This document shows, in pieces, positions 33,855 through 45,953 of a stretch of 64,000 nt of DNA. The notes beneath the pieces were generated by a model. The model was not told the origin of the DNA. It saw nothing but the letters and a program-made list of their open reading frames with translations, and did not search any database. The first letter of the stretch is position 1. The number at the start of each line of letters is the position of its first letter. The position numbers and the translations under genes are program-made. The DNA is taken from assembly GCA_021846565.1 (NCBI GenBank), contig JAJZWS010000006.1, positions 1-64,000 on the forward strand, in the 5' to 3' direction. Source of the stretch: Bacillota bacterium (GTDB lineage: Bacteria > Bacillota > Sulfobacillia > Sulfobacillales > JAIMBI01).

Positions 33855-35237
33855 ATGAATCCCAGCGTGTTTCGCGAATATGACATCCGTGGAGTGGCAG
33901 GCACCGACATCACCGCGGCGGACGCCCGGCGCTTGGCGCAGGCGTTCGCCACGTATGTGCATCGGCAGCATCCCGAGCAAAAAGAGTGTGTGCTCGGGTA
34001 CGACACCCGGGCGTCGTCCCCCGAGTTCCGGGACGCAGTCGCCGAGGGCCTCATGGCCAGCGGGTTCAACGTGATTGACATTGGCCAGGTGGTGACGCCC
34101 ATCTTTTACTGGGCCCGGCTGCACTATTCGTGCGACGCAGGCATCATGATCACCGCCAGCCACAATCCCGCGGAGTACAACGGGTTCAAGCTGGCTCTGG
34201 GTCATGCGACGCTGTACGGCGAAGACATTCAGCGCGTGCGCCGCTTGATGGACCAGGGCCAGTTCACAGCGGGCTCGGGCCGGCTGGTGAAGCAGGACCC
34301 GGTGCCGGCCTACCTGGCCATGCTGCGCGAGAAAATCAAGCTGGGCCCCCGGCCCTTGAAAGTGGTGGTGGACGCCGGCAACGGGACGGCGGCACTGTTT
34401 GCCGAAGATGTGATGCGCGGGCTTGGCGTGGAGACGGTCCCGCTGTTTTGCACCCCCGACCCCACGTTTCCGAACCACCACCCCGACCCGGTGGTGGCCA
34501 AGAACCTGCAAGACCTCATCCGCGCCGTAAAGCAGGAACACGCGGACATTGGCATTGCTTTTGACGGTGACGGCGACCGCATCGGCGTGGTGGACGAGTC
34601 CGGCGGCATCGTTTGGGGCGACCGCCTCATGATCCTGTACTGGCGCGAAATCCTAAAGCGCCATCCCGGGGCCCGCGCCATCGTCGAGGTGAAGTGCTCC
34701 GAAAGCCTGGTGGACGAATTAAAGCGCCTGGGCGCGCGGCCCGAGTTTTACAAAACCGGCCACTCATTGATCAAAGCGCGCATGCGCGAGGTGGGAGCCG
34801 TGTTCACCGGCGAAATGTCGGGGCACATGTTTTTCGCGGACGAGTACTACGGCTTTGACGATGCCTTTTATGCCGCGGGTCGCATTCTGCGCATCCTCTC
34901 CCACGCCGAAGGGCCGCTGTCCGGCCTGTGGGACGGCGTCCCCGAACGGCCCAGCACCCCCGAAGTGCGCATCGACTGCCCCGATGACAAGAAATTTCAG
35001 GTGGTTCAGGATCTGACCGCACACTTCCGCCAGCACTACGACGTCATCGACGTCGACGGGGTGCGCATCCAACATCCCCATGGCTGGGGGCTGGTGCGGG
35101 CCTCCAACACTCAGCCGGCGCTGGTCGTCCGCGCGGAGGCCGACACCGCGGACCACCTCACCGCGCTCACCGAGGAGATGGACCAGGCGCTGGCCCGCTT
35201 TCCCTATCTGCCCCCGGCGGTGTGGAGCGGGGAGTAG
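33855..35237 (+). CDS. manB: Phosphomannomutase/phosphoglucomutase
   Basis: A 460-residue alpha-D-phosphohexomutase starting at ATG 33855. All four family motifs are present: the phosphoserine loop in GIMITASHNP, the metal loop FDGDGDRIGV, the sugar loop GEMSGHMFF and the phosphate loop VRASNTQPALVV. It converts mannose-6- or glucose-6-phosphate to the 1-phosphate for nucleotide-sugar synthesis. The mannosyl-transfer operon at 59.8-61.8 kb would use such products. Confidence 0.93.
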   Translation: MNPSVFREYDIRGVAGTDITAADARRLAQAFATYVHRQHPEQKECVLGYDTRASSPEFRDAVAEGLMASGFNVIDIGQVVTPIFYWARLHYSCDAGIMITASHNPAEYNGFKLALGHATLYGEDIQRVRRLMDQGQFTAGSGRLVKQDPVPAYLAMLREKIKLGPRPLKVVVDAGNGTAALFAEDVMRGLGVETVPLFCTPDPTFPNHHPDPVVAKNLQDLIRAVKQEHADIGIAFDGDGDRIGVVDESGGIVWGDRLMILYWREILKRHPGARAIVEVKCSESLVDELKRLGARPEFYKTGHSLIKARMREVGAVFTGEMSGHMFFADEYYGFDDAFYAAGRILRILSHAEGPLSGLWDGVPERPSTPEVRIDCPDDKKFQVVQDLTAHFRQHYDVIDVDGVRIQHPHGWGLVRASNTQPALVVRAEADTADHLTALTEEMDQALARFPYLPPAVWSGE

Positions 35238-35264
35238 CGCCACCCTCCCGCCCTCCGGCCCGCG

Positions 35265-36480
35265 CTTGCGGCTAACCAGGGAGCCGGGTTTCTGGCATCT
35301 GTTCGGACTGTCGGGCGGGTTGGAGACTACGAAGCTGCTGTGGTTCGTCCTCACGCCGCTCTGGATGTACCGGGTGTCCCACTCGGCGACGGACGTGGCG
35401 CTGGTCCCGTTGGCGAACATGCTGGCGATGGGCATCGCGGGACTGGTGGGGGGGCGCCTGGCCGACCGGGATCCCGCCAGGTTGCTCGTGGGCAGCCTGA
35501 GCGGTGTCGCGGTGCTTGCGCTGGTGGGTGCCCTGGTGGCTACCCAATTCGCGATGGCGGTGGGCTCCATCTTGGGGTGGACGTTTGGTCTAGATGGCGG
35601 ATTCCACCTGGCGTCTCTGGGCCGAACCGTCCTTACCAACCAAGCTTTTCGGCACCGCTTGGTGGATATCAACAGTGCGGTCGGCCTGGTGCATTCGCTG
35701 GTCAAGGCGCTGGGGCCCTTGCTGGCTGGCGTATTGGCGCTGTGGCTGTCCGTACCGGCCGGCATGCTGCTGACGCTGGCCGTGGCCGCTGGGCTGTCGG
35801 GGACGGCCTGGGGCATACCCTCCGTGCGCACCGTCCGGTCAGGACGGCGGGACGCCTCCGAACCCCAGCCCGCCAATCCCACGGTGGGGCGATACGTGCA
35901 GCCGCACCGGGGACTCGCCGCCGGCATAGGGTACTTCATCCTGTGGAGGCTGTCGGCCGGCGTATACAGCAGCCTCTTTTGTGTTCTCTTGCTGCGGGTC
36001 GCCCACGGCACCCCCGCGACCTATCCCTTGGCGATGGCGCTGCAAGGTGCGGGCAACCTCGCGGTCGCGAGCACCGTTCCGGCGCTCCACCGCCGGTGGC
36101 GAGGCTCCGTGCTGGTGGGAGCCGCCACGCTCCTCATTGTGGGGGCGGAGGAGCCTATCGGGCATCGCCATCGATCCCACTGATTCCCCGATTGTGGGCG
36201 CGGCCACGCAGGTGGCCATGGGCGGCGTTTCAGCGGGCCACCGACACCGCCTGGGTCGGGCGCACGGCTTGGCGTCAGAGCGTCGCTGGCCAGCCAAGTG
36301 CTGCTATTGCTCGGCTTAATCCCGCGGACCGCGGCCACCGTGCTCAGCCGCGTGGACAGCGCCCCCACCTCCGGCCCACCACACAACCGGGCCCTTGCAC
36401 CCGCCCGCTCCGCCGCGCTCGGGGCGCGGGTCATTCCTGACTGTCGCAAAACAGGAATAAGGGCCCGGTCCCGCGAATAG
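35265..36480 (+). pseudogene. MFS transporter, broken
   Basis: A membrane-protein frame starts in the DNA just after the mutase gene without a ribosome site: LTREPGFWHLFGLSGGLETT, then LANMLAMGIAGLVGGRLADRD (the MFS loop motif GxLADRxxR), continuing to about 36150. The text then moves to other frames (DSPIVGAATQVAMGGVS, then QVLLLLGLIPRTAATVLSR) that carry the last helices. At least two frameshifts break the C-terminal third. It is a former 12-helix exporter of the major facilitator superfamily. Confidence 0.65.
36433..36458. promoter_or_regulatory. Inverted repeat upstream of the VirD4-like gene
   Basis: ATTCCTG (36433-36439) and CAGGAAT (36452-36458) are perfect arms spaced by 12 bp, 29 bp before the ATG. 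It may be an operator or a weak stem-loop from the preceding decayed gene. Confidence 0.35.
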
Positions 36481-36486
36481 CGCCGC

Positions 36487-38007
36487 ATGAACATCGTGCG
36501 GCGCGATCCCAGGTCGGCTCCGTCGGCGGGGCGACGTCCGCCTGGCCGCTGGTGGTGGCTGGCGCACCCGGCATGGCGTCCCATCGGGGTGGGCGTGGCG
36601 CTATTTGTCGCCTTCGTCTCGCTGGCGGCCGGGGCGTGGCAGGTCCTGCACCCGCTGACGCCCGCGCCATGGCACTGGGGGACCGCGTTGGCCGTGACCC
36701 TGCTGGTGGCGGCCTTGGCCCGCGGCTCGCCCTATGCCCTGCCGGTGCTGCTGGTGTGGTGGCCGGTGTGGTTGCCGTCGGGCCTTTTCCTGGCGCTGGC
36801 GGCGGCCGGGGTGCTCGGGCGAAGGTTCTGGCCCCCGCGCGGCGGACGCCAGATCCTGCTGGGGCGGACCGTCTGGGGCCGTCCGCTCACCGTGGCGGAG
36901 ACCGACCGCCTGATGCACTTGCACGTCCTCGGGCCGACCGGAAGCGGCAAGTCCACCACGGTGCTGGCCCCCTTGATGCGCCAGGACATTTCGGCGGGGG
37001 TGCCGTTCACGCTCATCGAACCCAAGGGGGACTTGGCCAACGCCGTACGACGCGACCTGATTTGGGCCCGCCGGGCCGTGATTCCTTTCAACCCCACCGA
37101 CCCCGCGGTGCCCCACCTGAATCCCCTGTCCGGCCCGCCAGCGGCGGCCGCCGAGGGCCTGGCGCTGGCGCTGGACCAATTGGAGCCCGGTACACCCTCG
37201 TTCTATCGGACGGTGTCGCGGGTGCTTCTGGTACAGGCCGTGCAGGCGGTCACCACGGCGCTGGGCGCCGAGGCCGACTTGCCCGCGGTGCTGCGATTTC
37301 TCCGCAGCGACGGCTTTCGCACCGAGGTGTTGGCTCAGCACCAAGACCCAGAGGTAGCCGCCTACTTTCGTCAGGAGTGGGGCGGCGTCGGCCGGGGCCG
37401 CCAGCAGGAATGGCAGATGGGACTGGTCAATCGACTCCGCAGCTTTCTCCTGCATCCCGGCCTGCGCCGCGCGCTCACCCCGCCCTATGACTTCACCATC
37501 GACGACGTGTGGGCCGGCCCCTCGCTGGTGGCCACGCTGCCCGCGGGGGAACTGGGGCTCGGCGCGCGCGCTACGGGGGCATTGTTGTGGCACCTCCTGG
37601 TCCAGACGGCCTTTCGCCATGGACCGCAGGAGCGGCTTGGCCACGCCCTGTACCTGGACGAGTTCCACCAGTATGTGGCGCCGGACCTGTCGGACGTGCT
37701 GGCCATGGTGCGCGGGTTCGGATTGAGTGTGGTGCTGGCGCATCAGGACATGAGCCAACTGTCGGTCCCCTTGCAGCAAGCCGTCGAGGCCAACGCCCGC
37801 ACGCACATTCTGTTGGCGGGCACCGCCGCCGACGACGTGGCGCGGTTCAGCCGTTCAGCGGCGCCCCATCTCCTGGTCAACCCCCGTTATGCGATGCGCG
37901 GCCGCGCGACCATCCTGCTCACCCGCTATGGCCGGCTGATGCCACCGGTCGCCGCGCGGCTGCCGCATCCCCGCCCAAGCCCCCCGCTGGCGCTGTGGAC
38001 GCCATGA
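36487..38007 (+). CDS. VirD4/TraG-like membrane-anchored ATPase
   Basis: A 506-residue protein starting at ATG 36487. Two or more hydrophobic helices occupy residues 30-120, then a P-loop ATPase: Walker A is LGPTGSGKSTTVL, followed by FTLIEPKGDLANAVRRDL (TraG/VirD4 specific), Walker B ALYLDEFHQYVAPDL and LAHQDMSQL with the sensor Gln. It is the coupling-protein type that pumps DNA or selects substrates for type IV secretion. No relaxase, pilus or other transfer genes are in the window. It overlaps the next gene by 4 bp (ATGA). Confidence 0.85.
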   Translation: MNIVRRDPRSAPSAGRRPPGRWWWLAHPAWRPIGVGVALFVAFVSLAAGAWQVLHPLTPAPWHWGTALAVTLLVAALARGSPYALPVLLVWWPVWLPSGLFLALAAAGVLGRRFWPPRGGRQILLGRTVWGRPLTVAETDRLMHLHVLGPTGSGKSTTVLAPLMRQDISAGVPFTLIEPKGDLANAVRRDLIWARRAVIPFNPTDPAVPHLNPLSGPPAAAAEGLALALDQLEPGTPSFYRTVSRVLLVQAVQAVTTALGAEADLPAVLRFLRSDGFRTEVLAQHQDPEVAAYFRQEWGGVGRGRQQEWQMGLVNRLRSFLLHPGLRRALTPPYDFTIDDVWAGPSLVATLPAGELGLGARATGALLWHLLVQTAFRHGPQERLGHALYLDEFHQYVAPDLSDVLAMVRGFGLSVVLAHQDMSQLSVPLQQAVEANARTHILLAGTAADDVARFSRSAAPHLLVNPRYAMRGRATILLTRYGRLMPPVAARLPHPRPSPPLALWTP

Positions 38008-39107
38008 TCCCGCGTCACGTCGGCGTCCGCCCGGGTGCTCTCGCCGCCCTGTTGGCCGTCGTGGGCCGGCTCACCGTAGATCAGGCCGCACGGTACCAGT
38101 CGGCGACGGCCACGCGCGCGACACGGGAGTTGGAGGCGGCCGTCCAGGAAGGCGCCGCCGTGAAGTTTCAGGGCGCCTACTGGCATCCCGCGTGCCCGCG
38201 GCGTCAGGCGCGCCACCGGGAACTCACGGCAGATGCTTATCTGGCGATTCTGGCGTGGCCAGACCCCGTCGCGGTGGTGCCCAACCCGCCGGGTCCAGCC
38301 GAACCCGACCTCACGCTCCGCATCGGCGCCAACGGCCGGGTCATGGCACTGGAAGCCGACACCGGCACGGAGTCGGGACGGCAGTGGCGCGAGAAGGCGG
38401 CCCGCTACAGCGGGGGTGACCAGGGTTTTGACGTGGTGGTGGCGGTCACCACCAGCGCCAAGCGCGCGCAACACATCCTCGCGTGGTGGCGGACGGAGCC
38501 CTTGGCGCCCCCCGCCGTCGCCTGGGCGCTGGCCGACTTCCCCAAAACGCCGCCCGAGTGGCCGGGCGCCGCACTGGTCGCGGAAAGCCGCCCGGGGCTC
38601 CCCCTCAGCCCCACGGCCGCCGACTGGGCGCGCTGGGGAGATCACCGGCCATGGTTTCACGCGATTGACGGCACCCTGTACCTCCCCTCGGTGGGCGACC
38701 GGCTGGTCCGGCAGCTGCATCTGTTGCCGCTTGGCCACGAGCGCCGGCAGGGATTTGACATTCGGTATTGGGCGCGGCTGCGGCGAGCCACGCTCATGAC
38801 CACGAGCCGTGCCGATCCGCCAATGGGTCTGACAACCGCAGGGGGCCCGAGGTGCAACTGGAGCCTATTTGTGAGCGCGTGGAGGCTGCGAACTGTAGGT
38901 TCCCTCGGGTTCAGCAGGTGGTGCGGCCCGAGGCCGAATCAGTTCGCCTTGCCCGCCGCCGCCACCGTGTCTCACGCGACCAACCGGCTTACCGGGGCAC
39001 GCTCCCCGGGGGCCAGCTCCACCGATAGGGGGTGGTGGTCGACACCTTCAGGAGGCCCGACCGCTCCAAGATGGGACGCGAGTATTCCGTGGAATCGCTC
39101 TGGATGA
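38004..39107 (+). CDS. Replication-relaxation-like protein
   Basis: A protein of up to 367 residues starting at ATG 38004 inside the stop of the ATPase gene. The N-terminal 80 residues look like a winged helix (LLAVVGRLTVDQAARYQS). The middle has LRIGANGRVMALEADTGTES followed by REKAARYSGGDQGFDVVVAV, which resembles the EvDxGTE...Kl.rY segment of replication-relaxation (PF13814) proteins, whose fold is close to restriction-endonuclease-like nucleases. The last 95 residues overlap a convergent gene and probably are not native. The pair with a VirD4-like ATPase recalls mobile elements. Confidence 0.65.
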   Translation: MIPRHVGVRPGALAALLAVVGRLTVDQAARYQSATATRATRELEAAVQEGAAVKFQGAYWHPACPRRQARHRELTADAYLAILAWPDPVAVVPNPPGPAEPDLTLRIGANGRVMALEADTGTESGRQWREKAARYSGGDQGFDVVVAVTTSAKRAQHILAWWRTEPLAPPAVAWALADFPKTPPEWPGAALVAESRPGLPLSPTAADWARWGDHRPWFHAIDGTLYLPSVGDRLVRQLHLLPLGHERRQGFDIRYWARLRRATLMTTSRADPPMGLTTAGGPRCNWSLFVSAWRLRTVGSLGFSRWCGPRPNQFALPAAATVSHATNRLTGARSPGASSTDRGWWSTPSGGPTAPRWDASIPWNRSG

Positions 39108-39798
39108 GCGTCTTGCCCATCGCCAAGGCTGCCCGGGCCCGCGCGGCGGTCAGGGCCCGGTAGAGGCCTCGGCGACGCCATGCCGGTAGGCTGGCCCCTC
39201 CCCAGAGCCCGGCAAAGTCCGTTCCCGCCACGGGTTCGATGCGACCGGCACTGACGATCTGTCCATCCACCTCGGCCACCCACACCTCCATCCCGTCTTG
39301 GTGCCCCAGCCGCGCGAGAATGTGCTGGGCCATGTCGCCGTCATCGATCCGGGGACCGAACACCTGGCTCTGCATAGCGACCATGGCCCATACGTCCGCT
39401 TCTCCCGTGATGCGGCGCAGGGCGACTCCTGGGGGCAGAGGGACGTCCACCGCCAGCATCTGGGCCTCGCCCACCATGATCGACTCCGGTTCCTCGCGCT
39501 CAAACCCGTGGGCCACCAGCGCTTCATGAAGTCCGGCGATTTCGTCATGGTCGCGGGTTTTCCACTCCACCTGCGTGATGGCCGGGTCCGCGCGATAAAG
39601 GGCGAGAACACGCGGGATTAGGGCGGGGATATGCTCCGCCACCGTGCGGTCAGGGCGCGCATAGGTCACGAACCCACGCCCCCCGGCAAATGTGGCAAGG
39701 TTGAGCGGGCCCAGGCGGGAGACCCCCGCGGCGCCCAACATCTCGGCGTCGGTTCTGAGCTGTTGGTCATAGGCCGCCAACAATTCGCACGCGCCCAT
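38989..39798 (-). CDS. GNAT-family acetyltransferase
   Basis: A 269-residue protein with two half-domains. The C-terminal half is a standard GNAT: VWVAEVDGQIVSAGRIEPV, then a modified acetyl-CoA loop PAWRRRGLYRALTAARARAAL, then QSDSTEYSRPILERSGL. The N-terminal half (RDHDEIAGLHEALVAHGF) may be a degenerate GNAT. Start ATG 39798 is preferred because the longer frame to 39849 has no ribosome site, though the site at 39798 is also weak. The substrate is unknown. Confidence 0.75.
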   Translation of the reverse strand: MGACELLAAYDQQLRTDAEMLGAAGVSRLGPLNLATFAGGRGFVTYARPDRTVAEHIPALIPRVLALYRADPAITQVEWKTRDHDEIAGLHEALVAHGFEREEPESIMVGEAQMLAVDVPLPPGVALRRITGEADVWAMVAMQSQVFGPRIDDGDMAQHILARLGHQDGMEVWVAEVDGQIVSAGRIEPVAGTDFAGLWGGASLPAWRRRGLYRALTAARARAALAMGKTLIQSDSTEYSRPILERSGLLKVSTTTPYRWSWPPGSVPR

Positions 39799-40054
39799 CA
39801 CCACCGGCCGCCGCCCAGCCGCGACGCGAAAAAGGAGCAACGTCCGCACAGGCTACTCGGCACCGCCCATGCGACCACTTCGGTGTCGAGAGTTCGAATC
39901 GCCACCAATGTCCTCCTCTGCCATCTCCCATGTGGCCGCAGACACGGTCCCCCGAGTCAGGACCCAATCATAGAGGGACCGGAGCACGCGGCGCAAACCG
40001 GTTGTGCCGGCTGCTGCTCTCGACGTGTACAATCGTCACAGGGAGGGTTCCGTT

Positions 40055-40240
40055 CTGGCCATTCCCCAGGAGCACTTGCATCGACTGATCGAGGCGCTTT
40101 CGGATTCCGCTGCCGAACCAGCCCAACGGTTCCTTCAATAGACCTTGGACGAAGAGGCCGAGATGGACTTAGTCGCACTCACGGCCGAGGATTGGGATGC
40201 GGTGCGCCAAGGCGAGGAGGAATTGGCCCGCGGTGACTAG
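40055..40240 (+). pseudogene. Antitoxin gene interrupted by TAG
   Basis: Read from CTG 40055 (GGGAGG 8 nt upstream; probably a mutated ATG) the frame gives LAIPQEHLHRLIEALSDSAA, then a TAG at 40139-40141, then LDEEAEMDLVALTAEDWDAVR to the stop at 40240. The acidic tail is like small RelB/AbrB-independent antitoxins that precede RelE toxins. Two changes, start and stop, suggest decay. Confidence 0.55.
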
Positions 40241-40265
40241 GTGCGCTTAGCCGATTTAGATCCCG

Positions 40266-40513
40266 GTGTATGATGTGCGGTTGTCGCACGCGGCGGTTGC
40301 ATATTTTCGGCGCCAGGATCAGTCCGCCCAGCGCCGCTTGCTGGTCAAGCTTCATGCCTTGGCCGATGACCCGTTGGCCGCCTCGAAGACCCTCCGGGAT
40401 GGCCGGGGTCGCCGCAGCGCCCGTGTTGGCGCTTGATCCTGACGGTCGACGTCGAGGCTCACATCGCAGTCAGCCACATCGGCCCCCGAGGTCAAGTTTA
40501 TCAGCGGATGTAG
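40266..40513 (+). pseudogene. RelE-like toxin, frameshifted
   Basis: From GTG 40266 the frame gives MYDVRLSHAAVAYFRRQDQS, then LLVKLHALADDPLAASKTLRD and a stop at 40434-40436. In the next frame LTVDVEAHIAVSHIGPRGQV then YQRM runs to the stop at 40513. Together they cover a whole RelE/ParE-fold toxin of about 82 residues with one frameshift near 40400-40430. It follows the broken antitoxin by 25 bp. Confidence 0.6.
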
Positions 40514-40629
40514 CAGATCATGGTGGCTAGCATGGCATCCCCCGGGGGCTTCACCTCGCCTTCTCGATCCTCACAGCTCGTCGCGGTCGCTCGCATTGAC
40601 GCCAGGTAGCCGCGCCGGCCGCCCAAAAT

Positions 40630-40800
40630 GGGGGCGTGGGTGCGCAGTCACGGACGCATCGAAATTCCGTGCATGGGGAACGCGACGGGAGCGACCACGA
40701 GGCCTGGTCGCAAATCCTGACGGGGCACGGCCTGCGGGTCATGGCCACCTTGCGCAATACGGCGCTGAGCCTCCTCCATCGCTAGGCCGTCCCCAATCTC
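40630..40800 (+). mobile_element. ISAs1-family transposase, C-terminal remnant
   Basis: The plus strand reads RSHGRIEI in one frame, the family (H)GRIE block, and then in another frame LTGHGLRVMATLRNTALSLL, which matches the ISAs1/H-repeat C-terminal region (RxGxGPxVMATLRNLAIxLL). The rest of the element and its ends are missing. Confidence 0.5.
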
Positions 40801-40962
40801 CAACGGCCGTGCGGACGTACTTCTCGGCGCCTGACGGCGTCGAGTGCCCATGCCGGGCTCGTTCGCGCGGCGCGGCCCACCTTCGACGGCTTTCCCTCGC
40901 GGCGCCACCCGCAAATCGCCGGCCACTTTGACGTTATCGTGGCGCCCGCGCGCTGCCATTGA

Positions 40963-44133
<3,171 letters not shown>

Positions 44134-44154
44134 GCCGGGATGATCTGGGGTGGA

Positions 44155-44643
44155 TTAGCCAACCGGGACGCTGGGATCGTACACCACCAGATTCGCGAAG
44201 TACGCGCCGTAGAAGCCGCGGTCACGCGTCAGCAAGCGGTCGGCTTGGTGCAGCGCGTGGCCGCCGATCAGAAAGTCGGACAGGATGTGCTGGCGGATCC
44301 GCAGCGACGCGCCGCACTGGGGGCACGAGACGAGGGTGTTCGTTCCACAACGCGGACATGTCAGCGATGCGCGTCGGTTCTTCGTGTACGTCTGCCAGAC
44401 GCGCGCCGATTCCATGAGACAGGGCCAGCCCAGGGCATCCTCGGTCACGCCGACGTCATAGAAGAACCCCCGAGCGTCTTCGGCCGAGGAAAACCAGCCC
44501 AACGTTTCCGCGACGACCACGGGGCAGGCCACGACTGGGCCTGCCGCGACCGATTCCCTGAGGGCCACCTCTGATGCGTCACCATGTTCCCGGTCGTCGG
44601 TGAGGATGTCCAACAAGATATTGGTGTCAACGGCGGTCTTCAT
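44155..44643 (-). CDS. vapC: VapC-type PIN toxin with inserted zinc ribbon
   Basis: A 162-residue protein starting at ATG 44643, about 25 residues longer than usual VapC. It opens with [14 protein letters not shown] (first Asp), has VVVAETLGWF (Glu) and ends with LSDFLIGGHALHQADRLLTRDRGFY (late Asp residues) plus FANLVVYDPS. Between helix 4 and the late motif it carries CPRCG and CPQCG, spaced as in a zinc ribbon, with basic residues on both sides. PIN proteins with zinc ribbons exist (Nob1) and bind RNA; in toxins this could alter target choice. It overlaps its antitoxin gene by 17 bp. Confidence 0.85.
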   Translation of the reverse strand: MKTAVDTNILLDILTDDREHGDASEVALRESVAAGPVVACPVVVAETLGWFSSAEDARGFFYDVGVTEDALGWPCLMESARVWQTYTKNRRASLTCPRCGTNTLVSCPQCGASLRIRQHILSDFLIGGHALHQADRLLTRDRGFYGAYFANLVVYDPSVPVG

Positions 44644-44866
44644 CAACGTCTCCCCGCAGCTCGGCGAGCATGTCATCGGTCGAAGGACCGCCCTCTGTCT
44701 TAAGATAGCCTCGCCATCGGCGGATGGCGTCGGTGGGCGGCACCTTTTCCAGAACAACCCGGTCCTCTTGGATCGTGAAGGTGACCTGGGACCCCGCTTG
44801 GAGCCCCAAAGCCGTTCGGACCGCCTTGGGCAAGGTCACCTGCCCCTTCCGCGTCACCGTGGCCAT
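44627..44866 (-). CDS. vapB: AbrB-type antitoxin
   Basis: A 79-residue antitoxin starting at ATG 44866 after GGGGGCGGAG. It has the AbrB swapped hairpin [39 protein letters not shown], and a C-terminal acidic helix ([16 protein letters not shown]) that should bind the PIN partner. The promoter is immediately upstream. Confidence 0.9.
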   Translation of the reverse strand: MATVTRKGQVTLPKAVRTALGLQAGSQVTFTIQEDRVVLEKVPPTDAIRRWRGYLKTEGGPSTDDMLAELRGDVDEDRR

Positions 44867-44885
44867 GCTCCGCCCCCTTGACATA

Positions 44886-44914
44886 ATGGTATGCCGCACG
44901 TGGTACGACGTCAA
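44886..44914 (-). promoter_or_regulatory. Promoter of the AbrB/PIN toxin-antitoxin pair
   Basis: On the minus strand TTGACG (44909-44914), 17-bp spacer, TACCAT (44886-44891), 20 bp before the antitoxin start. CATA and TATG arms flank the -10 region (CATACCATTATG) and may be part of an operator. Confidence 0.55.
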
Positions 44915-45083
44915 GCGCCTTGCTCTCATCGCATTACCACGCTCTTGCCTTCGACCGCCGGCCGGCCCCCGCAGGATTCTGGCGCTGGGGACCAAACTGC
45001 GGTACGTTGTCGGGAAACCGATGTGTCGACCCAGGCACCCGACGCGGGTGGCCGTGCGCACGGGCCGATGGGGAGGGTCAAGG

Positions 45084-45953
45084 ATGCCGGCAAAGAAACC
45101 CGGGCGGCCGAAAGCGCCGCCAGACCCACGGGCATGGCTCCTGTGGGGCATTTTAGGACTCGTGGGCGCCGCGCTGGTTGCGGTGGTCCTGGTGGCGCTG
45201 GTTTTTCCCAGCAGCTCCAAGCCCACGCCGAAGCTGTTGGGCCACGTGGGCGAAAAGGCCCCGGCCAGCATCATGAAGAATCTCACCCAGATTCCCTATA
45301 CGGTGTGGGGCCCGGTGGGCACGGCGGCCGCGTCGCCGCCCCAAATTGTGAAGACGGTGGCCCATCTGCCCAAGGCGCCGGAGTTTTTGTACATCGGGGC
45401 GGAGTGGTGCCCCTTCTGCGCCGCGGAACGGTGGGCGATGACCATTGCGCTGTCCCGATTTGGCACGCTCTCCAACATGCACCTCATGCAGTCCAGCAGC
45501 AGCGACGTGTACCCCGGCACCAAGACGCTCACGTTTTATGGCAGCCACTATCAGAGTGCGTTCATTCACATCGCCATGGTGGAGATGGCCACCAACACCC
45601 CGAATGCGTCCGGAACCTATCCGACCCTCGAGACGCCGACTGCGTCCGAAAGTGCCATTCAGGCCGCGTACGACCAACCCCCCTATGTGCCGACGGGCAG
45701 CAATGGGTCCATTCCGTTCGTGCTGGTGGGAGGCAAGTACCTCTGGATCGGCGCCCAGTATCAGCCGACGGTCTTGGCGGGGCTCTCCTGGAGCCAGATT
45801 GCGTCCGATGCCCGGCACCCCACCAACACGGTGGGCCAGTCGATTCTCTCGGCGGCCAATGAGCTCACCGCGGCGATATGCGCCACGGATGGCAACCAGC
45901 CGGCATCGGTGTGTCAGACGCCCATCATTCGGGGCGCGGAAACACGCCTGTGA
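45084..45953 (+). CDS. Membrane-anchored thioredoxin-fold protein, DUF929 family
   Basis: A 289-residue protein starting at ATG 45084 after GGGAGGG. A basic N-terminus (KKPGRPK) precedes one transmembrane helix at residues 18-45, so the rest lies outside the membrane. The domain has [17 protein letters not shown] with the CPFC redox pair, then [17 protein letters not shown] and [17 protein letters not shown] with the cis-Pro of thioredoxin folds. This is the DUF929 family. Its stop overlaps by one base the start of a VKOR gene, so it is most likely the periplasm-side DsbA-like partner that VKOR reoxidises. Confidence 0.88.
   Translation: MPAKKPGRPKAPPDPRAWLLWGILGLVGAALVAVVLVALVFPSSSKPTPKLLGHVGEKAPASIMKNLTQIPYTVWGPVGTAAASPPQIVKTVAHLPKAPEFLYIGAEWCPFCAAERWAMTIALSRFGTLSNMHLMQSSSSDVYPGTKTLTFYGSHYQSAFIHIAMVEMATNTPNASGTYPTLETPTASESAIQAAYDQPPYVPTGSNGSIPFVLVGGKYLWIGAQYQPTVLAGLSWSQIASDARHPTNTVGQSILSAANELTAAICATDGNQPASVCQTPIIRGAETRL

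Noticed and set aside
40139..40141. TAG in the antitoxin frame considered as a pyrrolysine codon
   Set aside because: The partner toxin is also frameshifted, so decay is simpler; no methylamine or pyl genes are seen.
40434..40436. TGA in the RelE-like frame considered as selenocysteine
   Set aside because: The homologous sequence continues in another frame, not after the TGA, and no redox motif is present.
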